Under the pieces are notes generated by a model that did not search any database, was not told where the DNA came from, and was given only the letters and a program-made list of their open reading frames with translations. Below, piece after piece: positions 49,959-58,579 of a stretch of DNA of 64,000 nt (its first letter is position 1; each line of letters opens with the position of its first letter). Where the stretch lies: positions 1 through 64,000 of the forward strand of contig NZ_JAODNM010000139.1 in NCBI RefSeq assembly GCF_025464955.1, in the 5' to 3' direction. This stretch comes from Amycolatopsis sp. (GTDB lineage Bacteria; Actinomycetota; Actinomycetes; Mycobacteriales; Pseudonocardiaceae). The position numbers were made by a program, and so were the translations under genes.

Positions 49959-51038
49959 TCAGCAGCTGAGGTTATTGCCTGCCGGGACGCCGAGGACACC
50001 GACGAACTTCTGGTAGTCGTTGATCCGGTCCTGCATCTCCGCGGTGTTCTGGCCGTTGCACTCCAGGCTGCCGTTGATGCTGCGGATCGTCTCGCCGAAG
50101 CCCGCGCCGTTGACCATCGCGTTGTGCGGGGTCATGGTGCCCGGACCGGTCTGGGTGTCCCAGTACCAAAGGCCGGTCTTCCAGGCGACCGAGGCGTCCT
50201 GCTCGACCAGGTACGGGTTGTGGAGCAGGTCGATGCCGAGCGCGTCACCGGCGGCCTTGTAGTTGAAGTTCCAGCTCAGTTGGATCGGGCCGCGACCGTA
50301 GTACGCCGCCGTGCCTGCCGGGCAGCCGTAGGACTGGCTCGTGTCGCAGTAGTGCGGGTAGTTCGACGTGTTCTGCTCCACGATGTAGACCAGGTTGCCG
50401 GTTTCGTGGGCGACGTTGGCCAGGAACGCGGCGGCTTCCTGCTTCTGGACGGTGGCACTGCCCGTGGTGGCGAATCCGGGGTACGCGCTGAGCGCCGCAG
50501 TCAGGCCGGCATAGGTGTAGAACGAATTCCGGCCAGGGAACATCTGGTTGAACTGCGCTTCGCTGACGACGAATCCGCCCGAGCTCGGCGGGGTCGTGCC
50601 GCCACCGCTGCAGCTGTACGGCGACCAGTACCAGGTGCTGATCACCGGGTCGTAACCCGGATTGTCGTGGCTGGCTTGGTAGTACTGGCCGTTGGTGTAT
50701 TGCACGATGGCGCCGGCGGAGTAGTTGTGGCCCGCGACCCACGCCGGGTAGCTGCAGCTGCTCGGCGGGGTCGTGCCGCCGCCGCTGCCGCAGGCGCCGT
50801 TGTCGGCCCAGACGCCGGTGGTGCCGGGTGGGGCCTCGTTCTGGGTCCACCATTTCGCGGTGTAGTTGTGGCCGTTGAGCGAAGCAGTCATTCCGCCGGT
50901 GTACACGGCTGAGGAATTCCAGGCTCCGACACAGGCGGGGGCGGCGGAAGCGGTCGTGGCGAGGCCGGGGGAGACGAGCGCGAGCGCGCCCGCGATGGCC
51001 ATCGCCGTCAAAGCTGCCGCTATGCGTTTAATCGACAC
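49959..51038 (-). CDS. secreted GH19 chitinase with two chitin-binding modules
   Basis: 359 residues from GTG 51038 (AAAGGAG at 7 nt; an upstream GTG at 51071 has no site). Signal peptide ends near TASAAP. Two small CBM5/12-like modules, each with an aromatic trio, follow: CVGAWNSSAVYTGGM ... NHY-T-KWWTQNEAP, and YPAWVAGHNYSAGAIVQYTNG with YYQASHDNPG, joined by GGGTTPPSS linkers. The GH19 domain (about 155-359) shows the catalytic-Glu motif FLANVAHETG and the diagnostic YYGRGPIQLSWNFNYKAAG. It hydrolyses chitin by inversion outside the cell. A DasR-like site lies 134 bp upstream. Confidence 0.93.
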   Translation of the reverse strand: MSIKRIAAALTAMAIAGALALVSPGLATTASAAPACVGAWNSSAVYTGGMTASLNGHNYTAKWWTQNEAPPGTTGVWADNGACGSGGGTTPPSSCSYPAWVAGHNYSAGAIVQYTNGQYYQASHDNPGYDPVISTWYWSPYSCSGGGTTPPSSGGFVVSEAQFNQMFPGRNSFYTYAGLTAALSAYPGFATTGSATVQKQEAAAFLANVAHETGNLVYIVEQNTSNYPHYCDTSQSYGCPAGTAAYYGRGPIQLSWNFNYKAAGDALGIDLLHNPYLVEQDASVAWKTGLWYWDTQTGPGTMTPHNAMVNGAGFGETIRSINGSLECNGQNTAEMQDRINDYQKFVGVLGVPAGNNLSC

Positions 51039-51171
51039 TCGATCACTCCTTTGTGCGCAAAGGATCCGCACTTACTCGAAGATCGGGCCGACTCGACGCC
51101 TGAGTCTGGTGGTCTTACAGTCGGTCACGGCATTCGAGGCATTCACGGGGGGACTGAGGGCAGTCAACCTG

Positions 51172-51187
51172 ATTGGTCTATACCAGT
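51172..51187. promoter_or_regulatory. DasR-responsive (dre) site of the chitinase gene
   Basis: ATTGGTCTATACCAGT matches the actinomycete dre consensus ACTGGTCTAGACCAGT at 14 of 16 positions. It lies 134 bp upstream of the chitinase start; DasR control of chitinases by such sites is established in Streptomyces. Confidence 0.6.
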
Positions 51188-51290
51188 CAAGGTTTAATTC
51201 GGTTATTTTCGACCGGGGCGCGCTGAGCTTCCTGCTGCTCGCAAATCAGGTCATTCACCCATGATTGAGTCGATCGACGACGAGACGGGC

Positions 51291-52283
51291 CTACCGGCGC
51301 GAGCTCGACGCCCGGATGACCAGGTCGGGTTGGAAGACCACCTGGCGGTGCCGGTGCCTCGGGTCGTCGACTTCCTCGATCAGCAGCTGTGCGGCAGCGC
51401 GGCCGAGGTCCTCGCGGGGCTGGCGGACCGACGTCAGCGGGATGGCCGCCGCGGCGGCGTAGACGATGTCGTCGTAACCGACGATCGCGAGGTCGTCGGG
51501 CACGCGGATGCCTCGCCCGACCACCTCCTGGAGCACGCCCAGCGCGAGCAGGTCGTTGGCGCAGAACACCGCGGTCGGCCGGTTCGCGACGTCTTCGAGC
51601 AGTGCGCGTGCGGCGGCGCGTCCGGCTTCGACGGTGAGTGACGGTGTTTCGACGACCGCCAGCATGGCGTCACCGCCGACGGCTTCCCGCGCGCCGGCGA
51701 GGCGGTCGCGCACCTGGCGGACGTCGAACGGCCCGCCGAGGTAGACGAGGTCGCGGTGGCCGGTTTCGAGGAGGTGCCGGGCCGCCATCCGGCCGCCTTC
51801 GACGTCGTCGACCGCGACCGAGCAGCGGTGCGGCCCGGCGGACCCGCGGTCGACGAGCACGACCGGCGTGCCGCGGTTCACCAGCTGGTCGAGGCGCTCG
51901 GCGTCGTCACTCACCGGAGTTATCAGCAGGCCGTGCACGCGCTGTTCCTCGATGAGGTCGAGGTAGCGGCGTTCGCGGTCGGGCGACTCCCCGGTGCTCG
52001 ACACGCTGACCATCAGCCCGTGCTCGTCGGCGACGTCTTCCACCCCGCGCGCAACGTCGGAGAAGAACGGGTTCGCCAGGTCGAGCACCATCAGCGCGAG
52101 GACCCGGCTGCTGCCCGCCCGGAGCTGGCGCGCGGATTCGTTGCGCACGAAGCCCAGCTTGCGGATGGCGGCTTCCACCCGGGTGCGGTTGGCGGGCGAC
52201 ACCGTGCTGCGGCCGTTGAGCACGTTGCTCACCGTGCCGATCGACACGCCCGCCAGCTCGGCCACGTCACGGATGCCGGACAC
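51291..52283 (-). CDS. rhaR: LacI-family regulator of the rhamnose regulon
   Basis: 330 residues, GTG start with AGGGGG upstream. LacI helix-turn-helix at 3-50 (IRDVAELAGVSIGTVSNVLNG, LGFVRNESARQLR) and a periplasmic-binding-type effector domain (LALMVLDLANPFFSDVARGVE, GLLITPVS, TPVVLVDRG, DDLAIVGYDDI, LTSVRQPR). It is divergent from the rhamnose operon; identical inverted operators precede both. It is expected to repress the operon and itself until an intermediate of rhamnose catabolism binds. The symbol reflects role, not orthology to the AraC-type RhaR of Escherichia coli. Confidence 0.85.
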   Translation of the reverse strand: MSGIRDVAELAGVSIGTVSNVLNGRSTVSPANRTRVEAAIRKLGFVRNESARQLRAGSSRVLALMVLDLANPFFSDVARGVEDVADEHGLMVSVSSTGESPDRERRYLDLIEEQRVHGLLITPVSDDAERLDQLVNRGTPVVLVDRGSAGPHRCSVAVDDVEGGRMAARHLLETGHRDLVYLGGPFDVRQVRDRLAGAREAVGGDAMLAVVETPSLTVEAGRAAARALLEDVANRPTAVFCANDLLALGVLQEVVGRGIRVPDDLAIVGYDDIVYAAAAAIPLTSVRQPREDLGRAAAQLLIEEVDDPRHRHRQVVFQPDLVIRASSSRR

Positions 52284-52300
52284 TGATTACCCCCTGGTTC

Positions 52301-52312
52301 TGAATCGTTTCA
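52301..52312. promoter_or_regulatory. rhamnose regulator operator 1
   Basis: TGAATCGTTTCA, 18 bp upstream of the regulator start. It is the exact reverse complement of operator 2. LacI-type near-palindrome with a central CG; its place implies autoregulation. Confidence 0.75.
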
Positions 52313-52354
52313 CGGCTGAATGGCGGCTATTCACCAAAGAAATCCTGCGGCTTC

Positions 52355-52384
52355 TTGACATCGTATGAGCGGCGACACTACCGT
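52355..52384 (+). promoter_or_regulatory. promoter of the rhamnose operon
   Basis: TTGACA (52355-52360), 18-bp spacer, TACCGT (52379-52384). Operator 2 at 52399 would sit just downstream of the transcription start. Confidence 0.5.
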
Positions 52385-52398
52385 ACGCGCTCAGAAAA

Positions 52399-52410
52399 TG
52401 AAACGATTCA
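52399..52410. promoter_or_regulatory. rhamnose regulator operator 2
   Basis: TGAAACGATTCA, the reverse complement of operator 1, located just after the predicted start of the rhamnose operon transcript: a classical roadblock position for a LacI-type repressor. Confidence 0.75.
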
Positions 52411-52429
52411 TCCAGCGAAAGGCGACACC

Positions 52430-53950
52430 GTGGTCGTGACACCGGGCACCGGGGAGCCGCTGCTCGAGATGAGGGGCGTCTCGAAGGTGTTCGGAGCCGT
52501 GGCAGCCCTGTCGAACGCCCGGTTGAGCCTGTTCGCGGGTGAGGCCCACGCGCTGGTGGGGGAGAACGGCGCGGGCAAGTCGACCATGATCAAAATCCTG
52601 GCCGGGGCGCTGCGCGCGGACACCGGGCAGATCCTGCTCGACGGCGTCGCGGTCGACCTCGAATCCCCCGCGGACGCCCGGAAAGCCGGGATCGCGGTCA
52701 TCTACCAGGAACCGACGCTGTTCCCCGACCTGTCGGTCACCGAGAACATCTTCATGGGCCGCCAGCCGCTGCGCAGCCTCGGCCGGATCGACAGGGCGAC
52801 GATGCGCCGCACGGTCGTCGAACTGTTCGTCCGGCTCGGCGTCGCCATCGATCCCGACCGGCCCACGCGCGGCCTGTCGATCGCCGACCAGCAGATCGTC
52901 GAAATCGCGAAGGCGCTGTCGTTCGACGCCAAAGTGCTGATCATGGACGAGCCGACCGCCGCGCTTTCGGGGGTCGAGGTCGAGCGACTGTTCTCGGTCG
53001 CCCGTTCACTGCGCGACGCCGGGGCCGCGGTGCTGTTCATTTCGCACCGCTTCGAGGAGGTCTTCGCGCTCTGCCAGCGGATCACGGTGATGCGCGACGG
53101 CGAGCACGTGTCGACCGACCCGATCGCCGACATCACCGTGGAGCAGGTGGTGCGCCGCATGATCGGCCGTGACGTGACAAGCCTGTTCCCCAAGGTTGAC
53201 GCCGAGGTCCGGGAAGTCCGGCTCGAAGTCCGCGGACTGACGCGCGCCGGGGTGTTCTCCGACATCAGCTTCGACGTCCGCGGCGGCGAGATCGTCGCGC
53301 TTGCCGGCCTGGTCGGCGCCGGCCGCAGCGAAGTCGTCCGCGCGGTCTTCGGTGTCGACCGCTACGACGCCGGGGAGGTGAAGGTCGGCGGACGCAAGTT
53401 GCGCCCCGGTCGCCCGGCCGCAGCCATCGCGGCCGGGCTCGCGCTCGTCCCGGAGGACCGGCGGCACCAGGGGCTGGTGATGGACCTGTCGATCGCGGGC
53501 AACGCGGCGCTGACCCGGCGCGGCGCGCTGTCGAAGATGGGCATCCTGACGCGCGGTTCGGAAAGCGCGCTGACCCGTGAGTGGGCGGGCGTCCTGCGGC
53601 TCAAGGCCGGGGCGCTGTCCGACGCGGTGTCGACCCTGTCCGGCGGCAACCAGCAGAAGGTGGTGCTGGCCAAGTGGCTGGCGACCGCGCCGAAGGTGCT
53701 GATCATCGACGAGCCGACGCGAGGGATCGACGTCGGCACCAAAGCTGAGGTGCACCGGTTGCTGTCCAAGCTGGCGAACGACGGGATAGCGATCCTGATG
53801 GTGTCTTCGGAGCTGCCCGAGATCCTCGGCATGGCCGACCGCGTGCTGGTGATGCACGAGGGCCGGATCAGCGCGGAAATCGCCCGCGCCGACGCCGACG
53901 AGGAGTCGGTCATGTTCGCCGCGACCGGGCAGCCGGCGGTGCTCCGATGA
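52430..53950 (+). CDS. rhaT: rhamnose ABC importer double ATPase
   Basis: 506 residues from GTG 52430. Two nucleotide-binding domains: GENGAGKST, VIYQEPTLFPDLSV, signature LSIADQQIVEIAKAL and Walker B LIMDEPTAAL in the first; GLVGAGRSEV, LSGGNQQKVVLAKWL and LIIDEPTRGID in the second. RbsA-like architecture. Grouped with two permeases, a receptor and rhamnose enzymes, it drives L-rhamnose uptake (inference from context). ATGA overlap with the next gene. The symbol follows rhizobial rhaT-P-Q-S naming. Confidence 0.88.
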   Translation: MVVTPGTGEPLLEMRGVSKVFGAVAALSNARLSLFAGEAHALVGENGAGKSTMIKILAGALRADTGQILLDGVAVDLESPADARKAGIAVIYQEPTLFPDLSVTENIFMGRQPLRSLGRIDRATMRRTVVELFVRLGVAIDPDRPTRGLSIADQQIVEIAKALSFDAKVLIMDEPTAALSGVEVERLFSVARSLRDAGAAVLFISHRFEEVFALCQRITVMRDGEHVSTDPIADITVEQVVRRMIGRDVTSLFPKVDAEVREVRLEVRGLTRAGVFSDISFDVRGGEIVALAGLVGAGRSEVVRAVFGVDRYDAGEVKVGGRKLRPGRPAAAIAAGLALVPEDRRHQGLVMDLSIAGNAALTRRGALSKMGILTRGSESALTREWAGVLRLKAGALSDAVSTLSGGNQQKVVLAKWLATAPKVLIIDEPTRGIDVGTKAEVHRLLSKLANDGIAILMVSSELPEILGMADRVLVMHEGRISAEIARADADEESVMFAATGQPAVLR

Positions 53951-54993
53951 GCGCCGAAGCCGGGACGCGGCCGGACGCGGCACCCGAGGTGACGCCCGAT
54001 CCGAGGGCGCGCGCGGGCGGGCGGCTGCGGCGCGTCCGCGAGCTCAGTCTTGTGCTGGCGCTGGCGATCCTGGTCGCGGTGACGGCCATCGACAACCCGC
54101 GGTTCCTTGACGGGCAGAGCTTGCGGGACCTGTTGCTGGGCGCCGCGATCCTGGTCATCCTGGCGGTCGGGCAGACGGTCGTGATCGTGACGCGCAGCGT
54201 GGACCTCTCCGTCGGATCGGTGGTGGGCCTGGTTTCCTTCGGCGTCGGCAAGCTGTTCCTCGCCGCGCCCGGGACTCCGGTGATCGTGGCTGTGCTCGTC
54301 GGCATCGTCGCCGGGGCGGTGTGCGGGCTGATCAACGGCTCGCTCGTCGCGGCGGCGCGGGTGCCCGCGCTCGTCGTCACGCTGGGCACGCTCTACATCT
54401 TCCGCGGGATCGACTACACCTGGGCCAGCGGGCAGCAGATCAACGCCACTGACTTCCCGAGCGGGTTCCTGCACCTGGGCACGGCGGACATCGTCGGCGT
54501 ACCGGTGCTCGCGATCATCGCCGCGGTCGTGGTGGCCGCCGCGGCCTGGCTGCTGCGTGCCTACCGCAGTGGCCGGGAGTTCTACGCGATCGGCTCGAAC
54601 CCTGAGGCCGCAAGGCTTTCCGGCGTTCCCGTCGGACGTCGTGTGCTCTCGGCGTTCATCCTCAACGGCGCGCTGGCCGGGCTGGCCGGGGTCCTGTACG
54701 CGGCCAGGTTCGGCACCATCGACGCGACCGCGGGCAGCGGCATGGAACTCACCGTCGTCGCCGCCGCGGTCATCGGCGGGGTGGCGATCTTCGGCGGCAG
54801 TGGCTCGGTGTGGGGCGCTGCGCTCGGCGCTCTGCTGCTCACAGTCATCGGCAGCGCGCTCGCGGTCCTGCGCATCAACCCGTTCTGGCAGCAGGCCGTG
54901 GTCGGCGCGCTCATCCTGGCAGCCATCGGACTGGACCGGCTCGTCGCCGTCCGGGTGGCCGCACGGCTTCGAGGGGATGCCACTCATGGCTGA
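53947..54993 (+). CDS. rhaP: rhamnose ABC importer permease
   Basis: 348 residues. Hydrophilic N-terminus of about 30 residues, then BPD_transp_2 membrane segments: LVLALAILVAVTAI, AAILVILAVGQTVVIVTRSVDLSVGSVVG, ALVVTLGTLYIFRGI, and the ATPase-contact loop IGSNPEAARLSGVPVGRR, ending ALRINPFWQQAVVGALIL. Overlaps the ATPase gene by 4 bp and the second permease by 8 bp. Confidence 0.88.
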   Translation: MSAEAGTRPDAAPEVTPDPRARAGGRLRRVRELSLVLALAILVAVTAIDNPRFLDGQSLRDLLLGAAILVILAVGQTVVIVTRSVDLSVGSVVGLVSFGVGKLFLAAPGTPVIVAVLVGIVAGAVCGLINGSLVAAARVPALVVTLGTLYIFRGIDYTWASGQQINATDFPSGFLHLGTADIVGVPVLAIIAAVVVAAAAWLLRAYRSGREFYAIGSNPEAARLSGVPVGRRVLSAFILNGALAGLAGVLYAARFGTIDATAGSGMELTVVAAAVIGGVAIFGGSGSVWGAALGALLLTVIGSALAVLRINPFWQQAVVGALILAAIGLDRLVAVRVAARLRGDATHG

Positions 54994-55990
54994 TACAGGG
55001 ACGCGAAAGACAAGCCGCTACCAACCGAGTTGGGCGGTGGTGGTGGCCGTGGCCGTCGTGGTCGTCGCCGTCGTCTCGTCGTTCTCCATCGACGGGTTCG
55101 CCAGCGGTCGCAACCTCAGCTTCCTGCTGCTGGACGTCGTCGCGGTGGGCCTGATCGCGCTGCCGCTGACGCTCGTCGTGGTGACCGGGGAGATCGACCT
55201 GTCGGTCGCCAGCACGCTCGGCCTGTCGAGCGCCTTCCTCGGTCAGCTGTGGTTGCACGGGTACTCGATCCAGCTGGCCGTGGTGCTGTGCCTGGGGCTA
55301 GGGATCGTCCTCGGCCTGGTGAACGGGTTCTTCATCACGATTCTCGGGCTGCCGTCGCTGGCGGTCACCATCGGCACGCTCGCGTTGTACCGGGGGCTGG
55401 CCACTGTCATGCTCGGAGACCAGGCTGTCGCGGACTTCCCGGCGTCGTGGACCAAGGCGGCGACGGCGAACCTGCCCGGCACGTCGATCCCGATCGTGCT
55501 GCTGCCGCTGGTCGTGCTGGCGATCGCGTTCGCCGTGCTGCTGCACTACACCGCGTTCGGCCGGACGCTGTTCGCCATGGGCGCCAACGACGAGGCCGCG
55601 CGGTTCAGCGGGGTTTCGGTGTGGCGCACCAAGCTGCTGCTGTTCGTCGCCACCGGGACGGTGTCCGCACTGGCCGGGATCTTCTGGACCCTGCGCTACG
55701 CCAGTGCCCGCGCGGACAACGGCACCGGGCTCGAACTGTCCGTGGTCGCGGTCGTCCTGCTCGGCGGGGTGTCGATCTTCGGCGGCAAGGGGTCGATGGG
55801 CGGGGTGGTGGCCGCGGTGCTGCTGCTCGGCACGTTGACCAACGCCCTGCAGCTAGCCGACGTCTCCGCCGACACCCTCACCATTGTCACCGGCGGCCTG
55901 CTGATCATCTCCGTGGTCGCCCCGAACGTCGGCGAGCGCGTCCGCGCCGCCAGAGCCCGGCGACAACGGGCCAGAGCCCTGCCGGGCTAA
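54986..55990 (+). CDS. rhaQ: rhamnose ABC importer permease
   Basis: 334 residues. ATG 54986 is preferred: GAGGGG (54971-54976) has 9-nt spacing to it, but none to the alternative ATG at 54977. BPD_transp_2 family with LIALPLTLVVVTGEIDLSVAS, LPSLAVTIGTLALYRGLA, loop MGANDEAARFSGVSVWR and GGVSIFGGKGSMGGVVAA. Forms the channel with the preceding permease. Confidence 0.88.
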   Translation: MADTGTRKTSRYQPSWAVVVAVAVVVVAVVSSFSIDGFASGRNLSFLLLDVVAVGLIALPLTLVVVTGEIDLSVASTLGLSSAFLGQLWLHGYSIQLAVVLCLGLGIVLGLVNGFFITILGLPSLAVTIGTLALYRGLATVMLGDQAVADFPASWTKAATANLPGTSIPIVLLPLVVLAIAFAVLLHYTAFGRTLFAMGANDEAARFSGVSVWRTKLLLFVATGTVSALAGIFWTLRYASARADNGTGLELSVVAVVLLGGVSIFGGKGSMGGVVAAVLLLGTLTNALQLADVSADTLTIVTGGLLIISVVAPNVGERVRAARARRQRARALPG

Positions 55991-56026
55991 CCCTACTTCC
56001 CAGATCCCCTGAGAGAGGACCAGTCC

Positions 56027-57100
56027 ATGAGAGCAAGGAAGCTCACGTTCATGGCGGTGGGTGTTGCCACCGTCGCGCTGATCGCGTCCGCCTGTTCGGG
56101 CACGACGCGCAACGACTCGACGGCCACCGGTGGGGCGGCCCCGTCCGACACCGCCGCGGCGAACCCGAACGCGACCATCAAGACCGGGCTGAAGATCGCG
56201 TACCTGCCCAAGCAGCTCAACAACCCGTATTCCGACATCGAGGTCAGCGGCGGCAAGAAGGCCGTCGACGCGCTCAAGGGCGTGTACAAACTGGTCGGTC
56301 CCAACGAGGCCAGCGCGAGTTCGCAGGTCAGCTACATCAACACGCTGGTGCAGCAGCAGCAAGACGCCATCGTGATCGCGGCGAATGACCCGAACGCGGT
56401 GTGCCCGGCGCTCAACCAGGCGCGTGCCGGCGGCACGAAGGTCGTCACCTTCGACTCCGACGCCAGCCCGTCCTGCCGCGACCTGTTCGTCAACCAGGCC
56501 ACCACGGCCGGAGTCGGGGAGTCGCTCGCCAAGATGACCTCCGAGGTCACCGGCGGGACCGGGGACATCGCGATCCTGTCGGCCACCCCGAACGCGACCA
56601 ACCAGAACGCGTGGATCCAGGTCTTCAAGCAGGAGCTGGCCAAGCCGCAGTACGCGGGGCTGAAACTGGTGACCACGGTGTACGGCAACGACGACGACCA
56701 GAAGTCGTTCCAGGAGACCCAGGGCCTGCTGCAGGCGTACCCGAACTTGAAGGCGATCGTTTCGCCGACCACGGTGGGTATTTCGGCCGCTTCGCGGTAC
56801 GTGAGCACGTCGAGTTACAAGGGCAAGGTGGCGATCACCGGGCTGGGCACGCCGAACCAGATGAAACAGTTCGTCAAGGACGGCACGGTCAAGGAGTTCG
56901 CGCTCTGGGACCCGGCGAAGCTCGGCGAGCTGACCGGGTACGCCGCGGCCGCACTCGTCTCCGGCCAGATCACCGGCAAGCAAGGGGAGAAGTTCACCGC
57001 CGGTGAGCTCGGCCCGTACACCATCGGCGCGCAGGGCGAGATCGTGCTCGGCCCGCCCACGGTGTTCACCAGCGCCAACATCGACCAGTACAACTTCTGA
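56027..57100 (+). CDS. rhaS: rhamnose ABC importer substrate-binding lipoprotein
   Basis: 357 residues. Lipoprotein signal with lipobox LIASAC, then a Peripla_BP_4 fold: LKIAYLPKQLNNPYSDIEVSGGKKAVD, a QQDAIVIAANDPNAVCPALNQAR stretch, VVTFDSDASPSCRDLFVNQA, GDIAILSATPNATNQNAWIQ, and near the end GLGTPNQMKQFV and ALWDPAKLGELTGYAAAAL. This matches the RhaS-type receptors of L-rhamnose importers (family knowledge). Four Cys in the mature part could form extracytoplasmic disulfides. Confidence 0.85.
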   Translation: MRARKLTFMAVGVATVALIASACSGTTRNDSTATGGAAPSDTAAANPNATIKTGLKIAYLPKQLNNPYSDIEVSGGKKAVDALKGVYKLVGPNEASASSQVSYINTLVQQQQDAIVIAANDPNAVCPALNQARAGGTKVVTFDSDASPSCRDLFVNQATTAGVGESLAKMTSEVTGGTGDIAILSATPNATNQNAWIQVFKQELAKPQYAGLKLVTTVYGNDDDQKSFQETQGLLQAYPNLKAIVSPTTVGISAASRYVSTSSYKGKVAITGLGTPNQMKQFVKDGTVKEFALWDPAKLGELTGYAAAALVSGQITGKQGEKFTAGELGPYTIGAQGEIVLGPPTVFTSANIDQYNF

Positions 57101-57107
57101 GCCGGCC

Positions 57108-58529
57108 GTGAACCTTCCCGCACGAATTGCGCGCCGACCGACCCGAGTCGGTCTGGTTTCCGGTGGGCTCGGTGCCTACTGGCCGCAGTTCCCCGACCTC
57201 CTTCCCCAGCTGCGGAAGTCGGCGGCCCGCGTCGCCGAGCGTCTGTCCGCTTTGGACTGCGAGGTGACGGACGTCGGCTTCATCAGCGACGCCCGGGAAG
57301 GTGATCGGGCGGCCGAAGAACTGCGTGCTGCCGGCTGTGATCTCATCATCGGCTTTCTCACCACGTATCTCACGGCGAGCATGCTGATGCCGGTCGCCCA
57401 GCGCACTGGCGCCCCGGTGCTGCTGATCAACCTGCAGCCGACCGAGGTGATGGATCACGCCGCGTTCGGTACCGGGGATTGGCTCGCCTACTGCGGGGCG
57501 TGCCCGTTGCCGGAGATGGCGAACGCGTTCCGCCGCTGCGGCGTCGAGTTCCGGTCGGTCTCCGGTTACGTCGAAGACGAGCGGGCCTGGGAAAAGATCG
57601 GCCGGTGGGTCCGTGCCGCCGGGGTGCGTGGCGGGTTACGCACCGCGCGGCACGGCCTGCTCGGCCACCTCTACCCGGGAATGCTCGACGTCGCCGCGGA
57701 CCTGACGTCGGTGTCCGCACAGCTGGGCGGGCATGTCGAGGTCCTCGAGATCGACGACCTGCGGGTGCGCGTGGTGAAGGTGTCCGAAGTGGACACCGAC
57801 CGCCGGGTCGCGCTCGCGCGGGAGAAGTTCGACGTCGATTCCTCGGTCGAAGCCGAAGATCTGCGTTGGGGTGCCAAGGTTTCCGTGGCGCTCGACCAGC
57901 TCGTCGACGACTTCGGACTGGACAGCCTCGCCTACTACCACCGCGGTCTCGACGGCGACATCCACGAGCGGGTGGCCGCCGGGATGATCCTCGGCGCGTC
58001 GCTGCTCACCGCGCGCGGGATTCCGGCGGTCGGCGAGTACGAGCTGCGGACATCGCTGGCGATGCTGGTGACCGATCGGCTCGGCGCGGGCGGGTCGTTC
58101 ACCGAGCTGCAGGCGCTGGACTTCCGGGCGGGAGTGGTCGAAATGGGCCACGACGGCCCGGCACACCTCGCCATCAGCTCGGCCCGGCCCCTGCTGCGCG
58201 GGCTCGGCGTCTACCACGGCAAACGCGGTTACGGGGTGTCCGTGGAATTCGACGTCAGGCACGGCCCGGTGACCACTTTCGGCATCGGGCAGGACGTCGA
58301 TGGGACCTACCGGTTCATCGCCGCCGAGGGCGAAGTCGTCTCCGGCCCGCTGCTGCGGATCGGCAACACCACCTCCCGCGTCGACTTCGGGCGAAACCCC
58401 GGCGAGTGGGTCGACGACTGGAGCGCGAGCGGCATCGGCCACCACTGGGCACTCGCCACCGGCCACCGCGCCACGGACCTGGCCGCGGTGGCCGGACTGC
58501 TGGGCATCGACTTCACGGAAGTGACCTGA
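57108..58529 (+). CDS. L-fucose/L-arabinose isomerase-like protein
   Basis: 473 residues, GTG start 7 nt after the receptor gene. FucI/AraA-type fold: VGLVSGGLGAYWPQFPDLLPQL at the N-terminus, CDLIIGFLTTYLTASMLMPV, GEYELRTSLAMLVTD and EMGHDGPAHLAIS (candidate Glu and His metal ligands), then KRGYGVSVEFDVRHGPVT. These proteins interconvert aldoses and ketoses using Mn2+. A dedicated rhamnose isomerase is encoded next, so this second isomerase may act on another 6-deoxysugar or pentose, or be a regulatory or mutarotase-like paralogue. Confidence 0.75.
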   Translation: MNLPARIARRPTRVGLVSGGLGAYWPQFPDLLPQLRKSAARVAERLSALDCEVTDVGFISDAREGDRAAEELRAAGCDLIIGFLTTYLTASMLMPVAQRTGAPVLLINLQPTEVMDHAAFGTGDWLAYCGACPLPEMANAFRRCGVEFRSVSGYVEDERAWEKIGRWVRAAGVRGGLRTARHGLLGHLYPGMLDVAADLTSVSAQLGGHVEVLEIDDLRVRVVKVSEVDTDRRVALAREKFDVDSSVEAEDLRWGAKVSVALDQLVDDFGLDSLAYYHRGLDGDIHERVAAGMILGASLLTARGIPAVGEYELRTSLAMLVTDRLGAGGSFTELQALDFRAGVVEMGHDGPAHLAISSARPLLRGLGVYHGKRGYGVSVEFDVRHGPVTTFGIGQDVDGTYRFIAAEGEVVSGPLLRIGNTTSRVDFGRNPGEWVDDWSASGIGHHWALATGHRATDLAAVAGLLGIDFTEVT

Positions 58530-58579
58530 CCTGTGTGCGTCCCGGACAGGCTACGAGAACCAGACACTGGAGGGCTGGC

